This document shows, piece by piece, positions 1 to 9,044 of a DNA stretch of 64,000 nucleotides. The translations under genes were made by a program, and so were the position numbers. Below the pieces are notes generated by a model, which saw only the letters and a list, made by a program, of their open reading frames with translations, ran no database searches and was not told the DNA's origin. How positions within the stretch are numbered: the stretch's first letter is position 1; each line of letters starts with the position of its first letter. Location of the stretch: NCBI GenBank assembly GCA_013215465.1, contig JABSOW010000011.1:1-64000 (forward strand), in the 5' to 3' direction. The stretch is from Colwellia sp. (GTDB lineage: Bacteria > Pseudomonadota > Gammaproteobacteria > Enterobacterales > Alteromonadaceae).

Positions 1-90
1 AAAAGAAAATGGCAGGGCTAGACGATGAATATCGCTCAACCCTGCTGGAATCTGGGATTAAAATGCGCTAGCCGTGATTCCGCACCCGTT

Positions 91-1279
91 TTAATAATAA
101 ATTAATTGACCTGTAGAGCCTAAACAGTCAATGATGGTGCGGTTTCTCTCCTTCACGTTGAGTACCAATTTCCGTTCGCCTTCTATCGTCAGAACTTCTA
201 TTCCTTGGAAACAAAAAAACACCCACAGAGCTGTAGGTCGCCAACATAAAATAACCTTTTTGTTACATATGATCGCTCATTAATTCTAGTGAGGAACTAG
301 GCTGACTGGTGATCAGACATTCAAAATACTGGCTCTTGTCCTTTTTGTGGACGGCCTGATTGTTTAAATAGGGCATGTGCCCCCCTATGCCTATATCGCT
401 GAGCTCAATGCATGGGTTGGCCTTTATCTAAACCGTCAGTGCTCCTGCCGCATCGGACCTACAAAAAATCTCTGTCGTGTTAGTTTCTTGAATGACTTGC
501 AATCAGCATTAGACTCTTTGGGCATTTTTTGTCGGGCGTCTTTTGTTGGCTCATTTTGGCTTGCTCACTGCGCACCAATAACTAGCGTTGCTGAACATCA
601 CCATAATTCATGGTGAGCCAAGCACCGCTATAGCCGTTATCTAATGAATCAAAACTCAAAATGTGCTGCTCACTAATGGCTTGTCTTACCGCCTTTAGTT
701 TTTATGGTGCACGAGAGATAAATAGTTGCCCTTTCTGGTCTAGTGACTGGATTGTTTCAGCCACATAGAGCGCTGCGTCACCGATGAAATAGCGATTATT
801 CTGCGCGGCTTTCATGCTGCTTGTATGGTGTTGTACAATATTTCAAAGCCTTCGTTATCATTGATTTTACCGCTAGCAGCCTGCATATAAACCGGAATCC
901 CTGCTTTGTTTTCCGTCATAAGCTTTAAAATAACTTGATTCAACTCGGGCCGATGGTCACGGCTATAGCCACGTGTGATGTGGATAGCTTTTAAATCCTC
1001 GTCATGGAAATACTTACCATCAAGATGAAAACTCGTTGAGTCAAGGTTCAATGCTTCGCATGGCAACTCAAGGTGTTTTACTACGTTGGCTGATAGCCTT
1101 TGATAGAGGTCACTAACGCCTGTCTCATACAGTTAGTCGAGACACCGACCCAAGGCATCATATCCCCTTACTGAGCAAACGTTCAACAAGTTTTCCGTAG
1201 GTAGTGGCTTGTCTGGAGATTGTGCCGAGGTAGCCTGAACAATATGCTGGCAGGGCTTATTGCCCATTGTTAACACCAT
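91..1279 (-). pseudogene. Decayed IS1634-like transposase
   Basis: Read on the minus strand, a transposase-like protein can be followed from an ATG at 1279 to a TAA at 91-93, but only by changing frame and passing stop codons. The best-preserved part (about 812-1120) contains LNLDSTSFHLDGKY and HITRGYSRDHRPELNQV, followed by GIPVYMQAASGKINDNEGF. This pattern fits the DDE transposases of the IS1634/IS4 superfamily (DUF4277 type). An in-frame TAA interrupts it at about 1133, just after GRCLD. The C-terminal end (FQGIEVLTIEGERKLVLNVKERN) is recognisable near 110-215. I could not define terminal inverted repeats or a target duplication. It is a dead copy. Family assignment is from motif memory, not a search. 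Confidence 0.75.
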
Positions 1280-1568
1280 TACTATATTCCCTTATTTAAA
1301 ACCCTGTTAACTAATAATTACCACTTCATTTTCAGGTACAATAATTGTAAACTCGCGAATATAATATTAGACCGTAGCCCCGAACCATCCCAATAGCTTG
1401 AAGCGCTCGTTAAGTGAATAAACTAAGCACACAGATGAACAGACAAAGATCCAGTCTGATTATTGAGATGTATAGTTGATAATTTTTAACTAGTTATACT
1501 CCTCAAACTAAGCGAACTTTTTAAATGACCTAAACCTCCAATAATATCCTTCTTTTTAGAGAATATTT
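1280..1568. other. Intergenic region, no gene seen
   Basis: AT-rich DNA between the transposase relic and the cytochrome b gene. I see no ORF with coding character, no RNA gene and no clear terminator. It may include the outer end of the decayed insertion sequence. Confidence 0.4.
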
Positions 1569-2282
1569 TTATTCTTTACTATTTTTTGGTAAATGTTTAT
1601 ATCCATTAATCATTGCAGATACAACAGATGTTCGCTCTTTACGCTCAGTAAAAATAACCCCAAAAATATGTAAAGGAATTAAAAATAACAACGTATAGAA
1701 AGAGTAAACATGAGCAGTAATAAATGGTTTTCTAAACGTTCGCATAGCTTTATATGCTTCTTCATCAACATTCGTTTTAGAATATGGTTTGATTGCAGCT
1801 AAATCGGCTTTATCAATCGCAATATACTCAGCAAAGTACTCACCAAAAGGAGGGTAGTAAATGTCAGTGCCTGCGATAACGAGTCCTGAAATCATTTGAA
1901 CCGATAAAAAAAACAGTAGTGCTGCAACCATCAATTTACCTACCGGGTTATGTCCTTGGTAGATAATTTTTTCACCTTGAGAGAAATCTTTTAACTCTTT
2001 AGTGAATCCCAGTTGAAATGGTAAGGTTTTATTCCAACGCTCATGGTTTTTACCAACAAAACCAAGGACTATTCTGACAAGTAAGTTAACAGCGAATATA
2101 TAACCTATATATACGTGAATGGTTTTCAATAATATTTTTCCATCAACAGATACTCCCAGCATTTTACTATTTAAAATAATAACACCAATAACGATAAGCA
2201 AAAATATCGCAGTCACATTAATCCAATGGAATAAACGAATATTTCTGCTCCAAACAAAAACAGCGCTGAATTGTTGAGACAT
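1569..2282 (-). CDS. Di-heme cytochrome b (b561 / hydrogenase-type)
   Basis: A 237-residue integral membrane protein of the cytochrome b561 / Ni,Fe-hydrogenase b-subunit type, which passes electrons between the quinone pool and a partner protein. Four hydrophobic segments are visible (about 17-38, 52-75, 115-137, 190-212). Likely heme-ligand histidines are H19 (RLFHW), H56 (TIHVYIGY), H191 (TAHVYSF) and H205 (PLHIFGV), with a conserved GHNP at 111-114. The family usually pairs with a hydrogenase, a formate or thiosulfate reductase, or a small cytochrome c. No such partner lies beside it: its neighbours are an IS relic and the tRNA cluster, so its partner is unknown. The ATG at 2282 gives a normal start immediately before the first helix. 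Confidence 0.8.
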   Translation of the reverse strand: MSQQFSAVFVWSRNIRLFHWINVTAIFLLIVIGVIILNSKMLGVSVDGKILLKTIHVYIGYIFAVNLLVRIVLGFVGKNHERWNKTLPFQLGFTKELKDFSQGEKIIYQGHNPVGKLMVAALLFFLSVQMISGLVIAGTDIYYPPFGEYFAEYIAIDKADLAAIKPYSKTNVDEEAYKAMRTFRKPFITAHVYSFYTLLFLIPLHIFGVIFTERKERTSVVSAMINGYKHLPKNSKE

Positions 2283-2438
2283 TTATATTTTCCTGTTGTT
2301 GATAATTAATAAAAATCATTGTGTGCCGAGCAGCGTTAATTATTAAATAAAGAACGAAGTAGTTGGTAGTTTTAACAAGTAGAAATGAACACATAGTTTA
2401 TAAGATTAGTATAACCAGTATTTATCAAATAAAGGAGG

Positions 2439-2468
2439 AAAAAAAACCAGTCAAAAGACTGGTTTTTA
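2439..2468 (-). terminator. Terminator of the tRNA-Ser/tRNA-Arg operon
   Basis: A perfect 10-bp inverted repeat (AAAACCAGTC at 2443-2452, GACTGGTTTT at 2457-2466) with a 4-nt loop. On the minus strand it is followed by a U run, and it lies about 20 bp past the last tRNA-Arg. It is a standard Rho-independent terminator for the leftward tRNA transcript. Confidence 0.85.
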
Positions 2469-2488
2469 GTTTCTCAAAAAAGAGAATG

Positions 2489-2565
2489 TGGCGGACGCGG
2501 CAGGAGTCGAACCTGCGACCGCCTGGTTCGTAGCCAGGTACTCTATCCAGCTGAGCTACGCGTCC
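2489..2565 (-). tRNA. tRNA-Arg (ACG), copy 1
   Basis: A 77-nt cloverleaf on the minus strand. The acceptor stem GGACGCG/CGCGTCC is followed by G and an encoded CCA. The D-arm begins TAGCTCAGCTGG, the anticodon loop CTACGAA gives anticodon ACG (A34 normally becomes inosine and reads CGN codons), and the T-arm contains GGTTCGACTCC. It is identical to the three other tRNA-Arg genes upstream and is the promoter-distal one. Confidence 0.97.
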
Positions 2566-2631
2566 GCAATTAAGATGTTTTTAATATCGTTACTTAACCG
2601 ATACACGAACCTTGTTCATAGCCACCATAAA

Positions 2632-2662
2632 TAGATATTCTATCCAACTGAGCTATGCGTCC
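2632..2662 (-). pseudogene. Remnant of tRNA-Arg 5' half (copy 1)
   Basis: On the minus strand this reads GGACGCATAGCTCAGTTGG and then diverges. That matches the acceptor 5' strand and D-arm of the neighbouring tRNA-Arg with a few changes; no anticodon or T-arm follows. It is the residue of a broken tRNA gene. A second copy lies at 3053-3083 and a more decayed one at 3715-3745. Confidence 0.75.
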
Positions 2663-2909
2663 GTAGTCATATTTGTTTTTCAGCTTTAATACTAGCTTAT
2701 CTTTATTATTTACCAATTGAAGAAAAGTGTCGACTTATAGCAGTCAATTTTTTTACTGTACAAACACTTATCATTTAGTAGGCTTGCCTTTATACCAGCT
2801 AACCAATTGAACGGTATATTTGTACCATTCATTTTCTTTAGATATAAAAAAACCCAGACTAGCTAGGTTTATTTATTCTCTGCTACTTATAATAAGTAGT
2901 GAGAAAAAG

Positions 2910-2986
2910 TGGCGGACGCGGCAGGAGTCGAACCTGCGACCGCCTGGTTCGTAGCCAGGTACTCTATCCAGCTGAGCTACGCGTCC
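2910..2986 (-). tRNA. tRNA-Arg (ACG), copy 2
   Basis: Identical to the tRNA-Arg at 2489-2565: anticodon ACG, encoded CCA, same acceptor stem. It lies exactly 421 bp upstream of copy 1 in the tandem duplication. Confidence 0.97.
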
Positions 2987-3052
2987 GCAATTAAGATGTT
3001 TTTAATATCGTTACTTAACCGATACACGAACCTTGTTCATAGCCACCATAAA

Positions 3053-3083
3053 TAGATATTCTATCCAACTGAGCTATGCGTCC
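3053..3083 (-). pseudogene. Remnant of tRNA-Arg 5' half (copy 2)
   Basis: The second copy of the half-tRNA fragment, 421 bp from the one at 2632-2662 and identical to it. Only the acceptor 5' strand and D-arm remain. Confidence 0.75.
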
Positions 3084-3330
3084 GTAGTCATATTTGTTTT
3101 TCAGCTTTAATACTAGCTTATCTTTATTATTTACCAATTGAAGAAAAGTGTCGACTTATAGCAGTCAATTTTTTTACTGTACAAACACTTATCATTTAGT
3201 AGGCTTGCCTTTATACCAGCTAACCAATTGAACGGTATATTTGTACCATTCATTTTCTTTAGATATAAAAAAACCCAGACTAGCTAGGTTTATTTATTCT
3301 CTGCTACTTATAATAAGTAGTGAGAAAAAG

Positions 3331-3407
3331 TGGCGGACGCGGCAGGAGTCGAACCTGCGACCGCCTGGTTCGTAGCCAGGTACTCTATCCAGCTGAGCTA
3401 CGCGTCC
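3331..3407 (-). tRNA. tRNA-Arg (ACG), copy 3
   Basis: Identical in sequence to the other tRNA-Arg genes of the cluster. The spacer on its upstream side (3408-3572) shares only part of the 421-bp unit and lacks the half-tRNA remnant, so this copy marks the edge of the recent duplication. Confidence 0.97.
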
Positions 3408-3572
3408 GCGGTTATATTTATTTTTTCAGCTTTAATACTAGCTTATCTTCATTATTTATCACTTGAAGAAAAGTGCTAGACTGACAAGAGTTATACCTTT
3501 CGGTTATACAGTGCCTGGTTCGATTTCTTTGAACCATCCATCATTCTTTATTTTACCACTTGAATAAAAAAG

Positions 3573-3649
3573 TGGCGGACGCGGCAGGAGTCGAACCTGC
3601 GACCGCCTGGTTCGTAGCCAGGTACTCTATCCAGCTGAGCTACGCGTCC
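3573..3649 (-). tRNA. tRNA-Arg (ACG), copy 4
   Basis: The promoter-proximal tRNA-Arg gene: acceptor GGACGCG/CGCGTCC, anticodon ACG, encoded CCA. It is followed on its upstream side by the decayed half-tRNA at 3715-3745 and then tRNA-Ser. Confidence 0.97.
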
Positions 3650-3714
3650 GCAATTAAGATGTATTTTATATCGTTACTTACCGATACATGAACTTTATTC
3701 TCAGCCATCATAAA

Positions 3715-3745
3715 TAGATATTCTATCAAGCTGAGCTACACATTC
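3715..3745 (-). pseudogene. Decayed tRNA-Arg 5' half (copy 3)
   Basis: A more diverged version of the half-tRNA fragments: the minus strand has TGTAGCTCAGCTTGATAGAA but the acceptor part is eroded. It lies in a spacer resembling the other tRNA-Arg spacers, so the spacer-plus-remnant unit predates the recent duplication. Confidence 0.55.
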
Positions 3746-3804
3746 ATAATAAACTATTTTTTACATCTTAGTTTAAAGATACACAACCATTAAATTTACA
3801 AATA

Positions 3805-3899
<95 letters not shown>

Positions 3900-3909
3900 A
3901 GTGGTGCGA

Positions 3910-3937
3910 ATAGTAATGGATCTCAAAAATATGTCAA
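3910..3937 (-). promoter_or_regulatory. Promoter of the tRNA operon
   Basis: On the minus strand TTGACA (3937-3932) is followed after 16 bp by TACTAT (3915-3910), then a G/C-containing discriminator (TCGCACC) just before tRNA-Ser. A perfect -35, a 4/6 -10 and a GC-rich discriminator are typical of stringently controlled stable-RNA promoters. Confidence 0.7.
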
Positions 3938-4030
3938 ACCTTTTTGTTCATTTATTTTTGATTTTTAACTGTTTGCTGACAATTCAAACAATAATGATAT
4001 TTTTCGACCATTAAAAATTTACAAACATAA

Positions 4031-4057
4031 AAAAACACCAACAAATGTGGTGTTTTT
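4031..4057 (-). terminator. Terminator downstream of csrA
   Basis: A perfect 10-bp stem (AAAAACACCA at 4031-4040 with TGGTGTTTTT at 4048-4057) and 7-nt loop, 28 bp past the csrA stop on the minus strand, with a U run. It separates csrA from the tRNA operon. Confidence 0.85.
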
Positions 4058-4084
4058 AAGAACGTCATAATTATAAAAAATAAT

Positions 4085-4279
4085 TTATACGTTGCCTGAT
4101 GACTCACTATCATCCTTCTCAGCTTGTATACGCATGTAAATTTCTTCACGGTGCACTGAGATTTCTTTTGGCGCATTAACACCTATTCTTACCTGATTTC
4201 CTTTAACGCCTAAGACAGTCACAGTGACTTCATCACCAATCATTAATGTCTCACCAACGCGTCGTGTTAATATTAACAT
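4085..4279 (-). CDS. csrA: Carbon storage regulator CsrA
   Basis: A 64-residue RNA-binding dimer that controls translation and stability of many mRNAs by binding GGA motifs near ribosome binding sites. The sequence shows the whole family signature: [16 protein letters not shown] at the N-terminus, then [29 protein letters not shown], including the RNA-contacting L4/R44-type positions. Length matches the usual 61-65. It lies between alaS and the tRNA-Ser/Arg operon as in E. coli and has its own terminator. Confidence 0.98.
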   Translation of the reverse strand: MLILTRRVGETLMIGDEVTVTVLGVKGNQVRIGVNAPKEISVHREEIYMRIQAEKDDSESSGNV

Positions 4280-4675
4280 CTATATCTTCCTTTTTCTAAA
4301 ATTGAGATACACTAAATAAATATATATAAGCTAGTAATATATAAAGTTAGTCTGTTTTTCCATAATACTTTATAAGTAATAGTAAAGATCATGGAAATAT
4401 CCACCTTTTCCTAAGTATAACACTTCAATGTTCTACACTTAATTAAGGTAACTAGCTATTCTAGCAAGCTTATCTTAACTTTGAATAGAGGTTAAAGTTG
4501 TTTTTTATACTATCTACTGTTTTTTATTATACTTTTATGACAATAATTAGCATTTACCTAACTTATTTGTTCATAATTAATACAAAGATAACAATCAACC
4601 GTGCAAGGTTTTATAAAAGCACCTCAGTCGGTAACTCAAAAAATTCTATTATTATTCTATTTTACAAAATAAACT
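4280..4675. other. csrA upstream region
   Basis: About 400 bp of very AT-rich DNA upstream of csrA, which also receives the end of the alaS transcript. It should carry the csrA promoter(s), but I could not pick one with confidence. A 78-residue open frame on the plus strand (from 4498) is low-complexity and runs through the alaS terminator, so I do not call it a gene. Confidence 0.5.
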
Positions 4676-4710
4676 TAAAAAAAAAGCCACCTGATTATTA
4701 TTCAGGTGAC
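4676..4710 (-). terminator. alaS terminator
   Basis: Inverted repeat CACCTGA (4688-4694) / TCAGGTG (4702-4708), extendable with one mismatch, with a long U run on the minus strand (the A tract at 4676-4685). It lies about 30 bp past the alaS stop codon. Confidence 0.85.
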
Positions 4711-4739
4711 TTCTTACAATATTTATATCAATAACTTTG

Positions 4740-7346
4740 TTAAGTTAATTTTTCAACTAGCCATGGTTTTACTGAAGCTAACGCTGCAGTTATATTTTCA
4801 GGTTGACTACCGCCAGCTTGTGCCATATCCGGTCGTCCGCCACCTTTACCACCTACTTGCTGTGCAACCATATTAACTAGCTCACCAGCTTTCACCTGCC
4901 CTGTTAGATCTTTGGTTACACCGGCAATCAAACCAACTTTGCCATCATTAGCAGTAGCCAACATAATAATACCTGATTGCATTTTATTTTTAAGCTCATC
5001 TACCATACCGCGTAATGCTTTACTTTCAACACCATTTAAATCGGCAATTAATACTTTTATACCATTGACTTCAATAGCTGAACTTAATAAGTCTGAACCT
5101 GCTTGTGCGGCAAGCTCTTGTTTAAGAATATTAATTTCTTTTTCAAGCTGTTTAAAGCGAGTGATTAATTGCTCAACCTTAGTGCCGACACTGCCAACAT
5201 CAGTTTTGACTAAGCTGGCCACTTTAGCCAACGTTAAGCTTTGCTCATTAATGTAAGCTAATGCGCCGGTTGCCGTTACCGCTTCAATGCGGCGAACACC
5301 CGCGGCAATGCCTGACTCTGAGACTATTTTCAATAAGCCAATATCACCAGTGCGTTCAACATGAACACCGCCACAAAGTTCGGTTGAAAAGTCGCCTAAG
5401 GTAACAACACGTACTTCATCATCATATTTTTCACCAAACAGTGCCATTGCGCCTTTTTCTTTGGCATCTTCTATGTACATTAATTCGGTTTCACGAGCAT
5501 GATTATGACGAATTTCATTATTAACCATTTGTTCTACTGCTTGTAATTCTTGTGCAGTTAAGCCTTCAAAGTGAGAGAAGTCAAAACGAAGTTTGTCACT
5601 ATCACATAATGAACCTTTTTGGGTGACGTGTTCTCCTAATACCTTACGTAAAGCCGCATGTAAAAGATGGGTTGCGGTATGGTTTTTAACGATAGCCGCG
5701 CGGCGCTCTATATCAATTTCTGCTTTTACGCGTCGGTTTAACCCCATATTGGTTTTGGCAACGCCACGATGAGCGTAGGCATTACCTAATTTAATAGTAT
5801 CTTCTACTTCGAAAGTACCACCATCAAGATGTAACAAGCCAGAATCACCAACTTGGCCACCTGATTCTGCATAAAAAGGCGTATGGTCTAAAATAACTAA
5901 ACCTTGCTCACCTGCATTTAACTGACTAACCGCTTCTTGGTCTTGAAAATTAAATAACTCAACAATTGTTGCTGAATAAGAATGATTGGTATAGCCCTTA
6001 AAACCAGTTTTCTGATCAGACTTTAATTGCAGATTGTAATCTGTGCCAAATTGACTCGCTTGTTGAGCACGTTCACGTTGTAAGCCCATGGCAACATCAA
6101 AGCCATTGTGATCGATATTTAATTGGCGTTCACGGGCAATATCTGCCGTTAAATCTGCCGGAAAACCATAAGTATCATATAACTTAAAAACATCATCACC
6201 ACTAATAGTATCGCCAGCTAAATTCGCTAATATATCTTCTAGTAAGATCATACCGCGATCTAAGGTGCGACCAAATTGCTCTTCTTCTATTCTTAATAGC
6301 TTTTCGATAATAGCTTGTTGTTGAATTAGCTCAGGGTAAGCTTCACCCATTTGTTCAACTAATGAAGAAACTAATTTATGAAAAAAGTGCCCTTTTGCTT
6401 CAAGTTTATGACCATGGCGAATAGCACGTCGAATAATACGACGTAATACATAACCACGGCCTTCATTTGATGGTACAACACCATCAACAATTAAGAAGCT
6501 ACAAGAACGAATATGATCGCTAATAACCCGCAACGATTTATTATCTAAGTCATTGCATGCCAATAAGTGTGCGGTATCTTTAATTAATGCTTGGAAAAGG
6601 TCAATTTCATAGTTACTGTGTACACCTTGCATAATGGCAGAAATGCGTTCTAACCCCATGCCGGTGTCAATAGACGGATTAGGCAATGGCTCCATAGTAC
6701 CGTTACTTTGACGGTTATACTGCATGAAAACAATATTCCAAATTTCAATAAAGCGATCGCCATCTTCATCAGGTGAGCCTGGAGGACCACCAAAAATGTC
6801 TTCACCGTGATCATAGAAAATTTCAGAGCACGGCCCACAAGGCCCAGTATCACCCATTGACCAAAAGTTATCCTTGGCTCCAATACGTATAACTCGCTCG
6901 GCAGGCACGCCAATTTTGTCTAGCCAAATTTTCTCTGCTTCATCATCTTCATCAAAAACAGTAATTGTTAATTTTTCTGCTGGTATTGCTAAAACCTTAG
7001 TTAAAAAATCCCAAGCAAAGCCTATTGCTTCTTCTTTAAAGTAATCACCAAAACTGAAATTCCCCATCATTTCAAAGAAAGTATGATGACGGGCAGTATA
7101 GCCAACATTTTCTAAATCGTTATGTTTACCACCAGCGCGAACACAACGCTGCGCAGAAGTAGCACGCGTATAACTACGCGTTTCAGCCCCTAAAAACACA
7201 TCTTTAAAAGGTACCATACCAGCATTAGTAAAAAGTAAAGTAGCATCATTACCCGGAACTAATGAACTACTGTTTACTATTTGATGTTGCTTAGTGGCAA
7301 AAAAATCTAAGAATGCTTGGCGTACTTCAGCGGTGCTTTTAATCAT
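4740..7346 (-). CDS. alaS: Alanine--tRNA ligase
   Basis: Charges tRNA-Ala with alanine and clears mischarged Ser/Gly-tRNA. The 868 residues match the family length (876 in E. coli). Visible in order are the class II catalytic core at the N-terminus ([63 protein letters not shown]), the tRNA recognition region, the editing domain with [16 protein letters not shown] and [13 protein letters not shown] (zinc ligands), and the C-terminal DHHA1/oligomerisation part with [15 protein letters not shown]. It lies 28 bp after recX in the same direction, so it may be partly transcribed from upstream. The start ATG at 7346 opens [16 protein letters not shown], as in homologues. Confidence 0.98.
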   Translation of the reverse strand: MIKSTAEVRQAFLDFFATKQHQIVNSSSLVPGNDATLLFTNAGMVPFKDVFLGAETRSYTRATSAQRCVRAGGKHNDLENVGYTARHHTFFEMMGNFSFGDYFKEEAIGFAWDFLTKVLAIPAEKLTITVFDEDDEAEKIWLDKIGVPAERVIRIGAKDNFWSMGDTGPCGPCSEIFYDHGEDIFGGPPGSPDEDGDRFIEIWNIVFMQYNRQSNGTMEPLPNPSIDTGMGLERISAIMQGVHSNYEIDLFQALIKDTAHLLACNDLDNKSLRVISDHIRSCSFLIVDGVVPSNEGRGYVLRRIIRRAIRHGHKLEAKGHFFHKLVSSLVEQMGEAYPELIQQQAIIEKLLRIEEEQFGRTLDRGMILLEDILANLAGDTISGDDVFKLYDTYGFPADLTADIARERQLNIDHNGFDVAMGLQRERAQQASQFGTDYNLQLKSDQKTGFKGYTNHSYSATIVELFNFQDQEAVSQLNAGEQGLVILDHTPFYAESGGQVGDSGLLHLDGGTFEVEDTIKLGNAYAHRGVAKTNMGLNRRVKAEIDIERRAAIVKNHTATHLLHAALRKVLGEHVTQKGSLCDSDKLRFDFSHFEGLTAQELQAVEQMVNNEIRHNHARETELMYIEDAKEKGAMALFGEKYDDEVRVVTLGDFSTELCGGVHVERTGDIGLLKIVSESGIAAGVRRIEAVTATGALAYINEQSLTLAKVASLVKTDVGSVGTKVEQLITRFKQLEKEINILKQELAAQAGSDLLSSAIEVNGIKVLIADLNGVESKALRGMVDELKNKMQSGIIMLATANDGKVGLIAGVTKDLTGQVKAGELVNMVAQQVGGKGGGRPDMAQAGGSQPENITAALASVKPWLVEKLT

Positions 7347-7374
7347 AGGAACCTTAATTAACCTGTTTATTCAA

Positions 7375-7797
7375 CTAATACTTACTAGTGTGAGTGCTTA
7401 CTATCGAAAATATTTCGTCGCTAGAAAATCCGCGATATTGTAAAAATCGTATTTGTTTGGCATGCTCTTGCTGAGCCAAAGTAGAATTTTCCACCCTACT
7501 TTCACCAAAACGCTTATTATACGCAAGCTCTGCTTGAAGATACCAATCAATTTCGCAATTATTCCGCAATTGTTGAATAATTGTTGAACAAACGCCTTTC
7601 TGTTTAAGTTCATTTTCAATATAACGCCAACCATAACCTCTATTAGCTCGATATCGATAAGTGCTTATGGCAAAGCGTGAGTCTGATAGGCAATTTTTCT
7701 CTAGTAGTAGTTCAATAGCTGCATCTATGTCCGCGTCTTCAAACTCTCGAACGCCCAGTTTTCGTCTTAATACAAACTCAGAATGCTCTCGTCGCAC
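7375..7797 (-). CDS. recX: Regulatory protein RecX
   Basis: A 140-residue RecX-family protein, which in other bacteria binds RecA filaments and inhibits strand exchange. The sequence has the family's repeated three-helix character: RREHSEFVLRRKLGVREFEDADIDAAIELLLEKNCLSDSRFA near the N-terminus, then GYGWRYIENELKQKGV and the C-terminal KQIRFLQYRGFSSDEIF. Length is typical (about 150). recX usually follows recA; here recA is absent and dinB lies 36 bp upstream on the same strand, with alaS 28 bp downstream. RecX is therefore likely cotranscribed with the SOS-controlled dinB. The start used gives MRREHSEFVL at 7797; a slightly longer upstream start cannot be excluded. Confidence 0.9.
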   Translation of the reverse strand: MRREHSEFVLRRKLGVREFEDADIDAAIELLLEKNCLSDSRFAISTYRYRANRGYGWRYIENELKQKGVCSTIIQQLRNNCEIDWYLQAELAYNKRFGESRVENSTLAQQEHAKQIRFLQYRGFSSDEIFSIVSTHTSKY

Positions 7798-7833
7798 TAA
7801 TAAGCTTACTCCGTAGTGTAAAGTAGTTTGTTT

Positions 7834-8916
7834 TTACAAACTAGGTAACATCATTTGTTGCCCATTAACATGAAGATCTACACTAGGCTCAGCAAAACCT
7901 AAAGTTAACCCTACCAAACGTATCCCCCGTTGCTTACCGTTTTTATAAGCTCTGGTATGTGCTTTAGCTAACAAAGCCATATAGGTTTGTTGATCGGGTG
8001 CTAAGCTTTGCTGCTCAACGGTGGTTTGGTTAAAGTCGTTAAACTTAAGCTTGATGCCTTGGCGGACTATTGTTAGGCCTTTTATTTTATGTAAACGTAA
8101 TAATAACTTAGGCAATAATTGTTCAATCACAGCAAAACACTCTTGTTCACTATATATATCTGCCGCTAAAGTTGTTTCAATGGCTAATGATTTTCGTTGT
8201 CTGCTCACTTCAAGCTCACGATTATCAATACCATGAGCTTTTTGATATAAACTAGTGGCAAATTTACCTACTATTGGCGTCAGCTTAGCGATTGAACTCG
8301 CTCTTACGTCATGGCAAGTTGAAAAACCTGCTTGCTGTAATTTTTGAAAAGTTTTTGGCCCAATACCAGGGATTTTTTTTAATGATAACTGCTCAACAAA
8401 ACCAGCTACTTTATCTGGTGGCACAACACATTGTCCATTCGGCTTATTTTCGTCACTGGCAATTTTAGCGATAAATTTATTCGGTGCAATCCCTGCCGAG
8501 GCAGTTAAGTTTAATTCATTGAAAATATCAGCACGGATTTTCTTCGCAATTAAGGTAGCACTGCCTTGGCATTGAGTTGCCTCAGATACATCAAGATAAG
8601 CTTCATCAAGAGATAAAGGTTCAATTAAGTTTGTATAGCGAGAAAATATTTCACGAATGTGAGTTGAAACTTCTTTATAAACAGCCATTCTTCCATGAAC
8701 AATGGTTAACTCAGGACAAAGCTGTTTAGCTTTAATCGCCGACATGGCCGAACGAATACCAAATCTACGGGCAATATAATTACAAGTACTCAGTACGCTA
8801 CGAGGGCCATCACCACCTACAGCAAGTGGAATGTTCCTATACTCAGGAAAATCTCGCATCTCGACTGCCGCATAGAAACAATCCATGTCTACATGAATTA
8901 TTTTTTTTACCACCAT
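7834..8916 (-). CDS. dinB: DNA polymerase IV (Y family)
   Basis: An error-prone translesion polymerase. From the ATG at 8916 it is 360 residues (MVVKKIIHVDMDCFYAAVEMRD), close to 351 in E. coli. Catalytic carboxylates are in HVDMDCF and SLDEAYLD. The fingers/palm motif YIARRFGIRSAM, the helix-hairpin-helix IPGIGPKTFQKL and a C-terminal little-finger domain are present. The open frame extends to 9000, but a LexA-type operator and promoter lie at 8947-8976, inside that extension. The start is therefore 8916, or at most 8940 (MKKLALKK); I prefer 8916 because it matches homologues and leaves a leader. A second regulator site was not seen. recX follows closely. Confidence 0.95.
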   Translation of the reverse strand: MVVKKIIHVDMDCFYAAVEMRDFPEYRNIPLAVGGDGPRSVLSTCNYIARRFGIRSAMSAIKAKQLCPELTIVHGRMAVYKEVSTHIREIFSRYTNLIEPLSLDEAYLDVSEATQCQGSATLIAKKIRADIFNELNLTASAGIAPNKFIAKIASDENKPNGQCVVPPDKVAGFVEQLSLKKIPGIGPKTFQKLQQAGFSTCHDVRASSIAKLTPIVGKFATSLYQKAHGIDNRELEVSRQRKSLAIETTLAADIYSEQECFAVIEQLLPKLLLRLHKIKGLTIVRQGIKLKFNDFNQTTVEQQSLAPDQQTYMALLAKAHTRAYKNGKQRGIRLVGLTLGFAEPSVDLHVNGQQMMLPSL

Positions 8917-8946
8917 TTTTTTCAGTGCTAGCTTTTTCATACCAAC

Positions 8947-8976
8947 AGTGTACTGAGTTTTTATACAGCATGTCAA
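8947..8976 (-). promoter_or_regulatory. dinB promoter with LexA-type operator
   Basis: On the minus strand TTGACA (8976-8971) and TACACT (8952-8947) are separated by 18 bp. The spacer and -10 contain CTGTATAAAAACTCAG (8968-8953), which fits the gammaproteobacterial LexA rule CTG-N10-CAG. Predicted transcription starts near 8940, so the operator overlaps the core promoter, as expected for SOS repression. LexA binding is inferred from the motif only. Confidence 0.75.
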
Positions 8977-9044
8977 TATTCTACAATAAACATCGCGCAA
9001 ACAGAGTGCTTTCTTTCGTTTTATTGTTAACGTTATTTATGAAT

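Larger units (their letters stand above)
2489..3330. repeat. Exact 421-bp tandem duplication with tRNA-Arg
   Basis: Positions 2489-2909 and 2910-3330 read as identical 421-bp units. Each holds one tRNA-Arg gene, a spacer with a remnant of a tRNA 5' half, and a weak terminator-like hairpin (about 2847-2870 and 3268-3291). Identity across non-coding spacer implies a very recent duplication, or gene conversion. The unit boundary can be placed anywhere within the repeated tRNA. Confidence 0.93.

Noticed and set aside
377-616. 79-residue plus-strand open frame
   Set aside because: Antisense to the decayed transposase; no domain.
3952-4182. 76-residue minus-strand frame overlapping csrA
   Set aside because: Shadow frame crossing the csrA terminator; csrA is unmistakable.
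4498-4734. 78-residue plus-strand open frame
   Set aside because: Low-complexity AT-rich translation that runs through the alaS terminator; no ribosome site.
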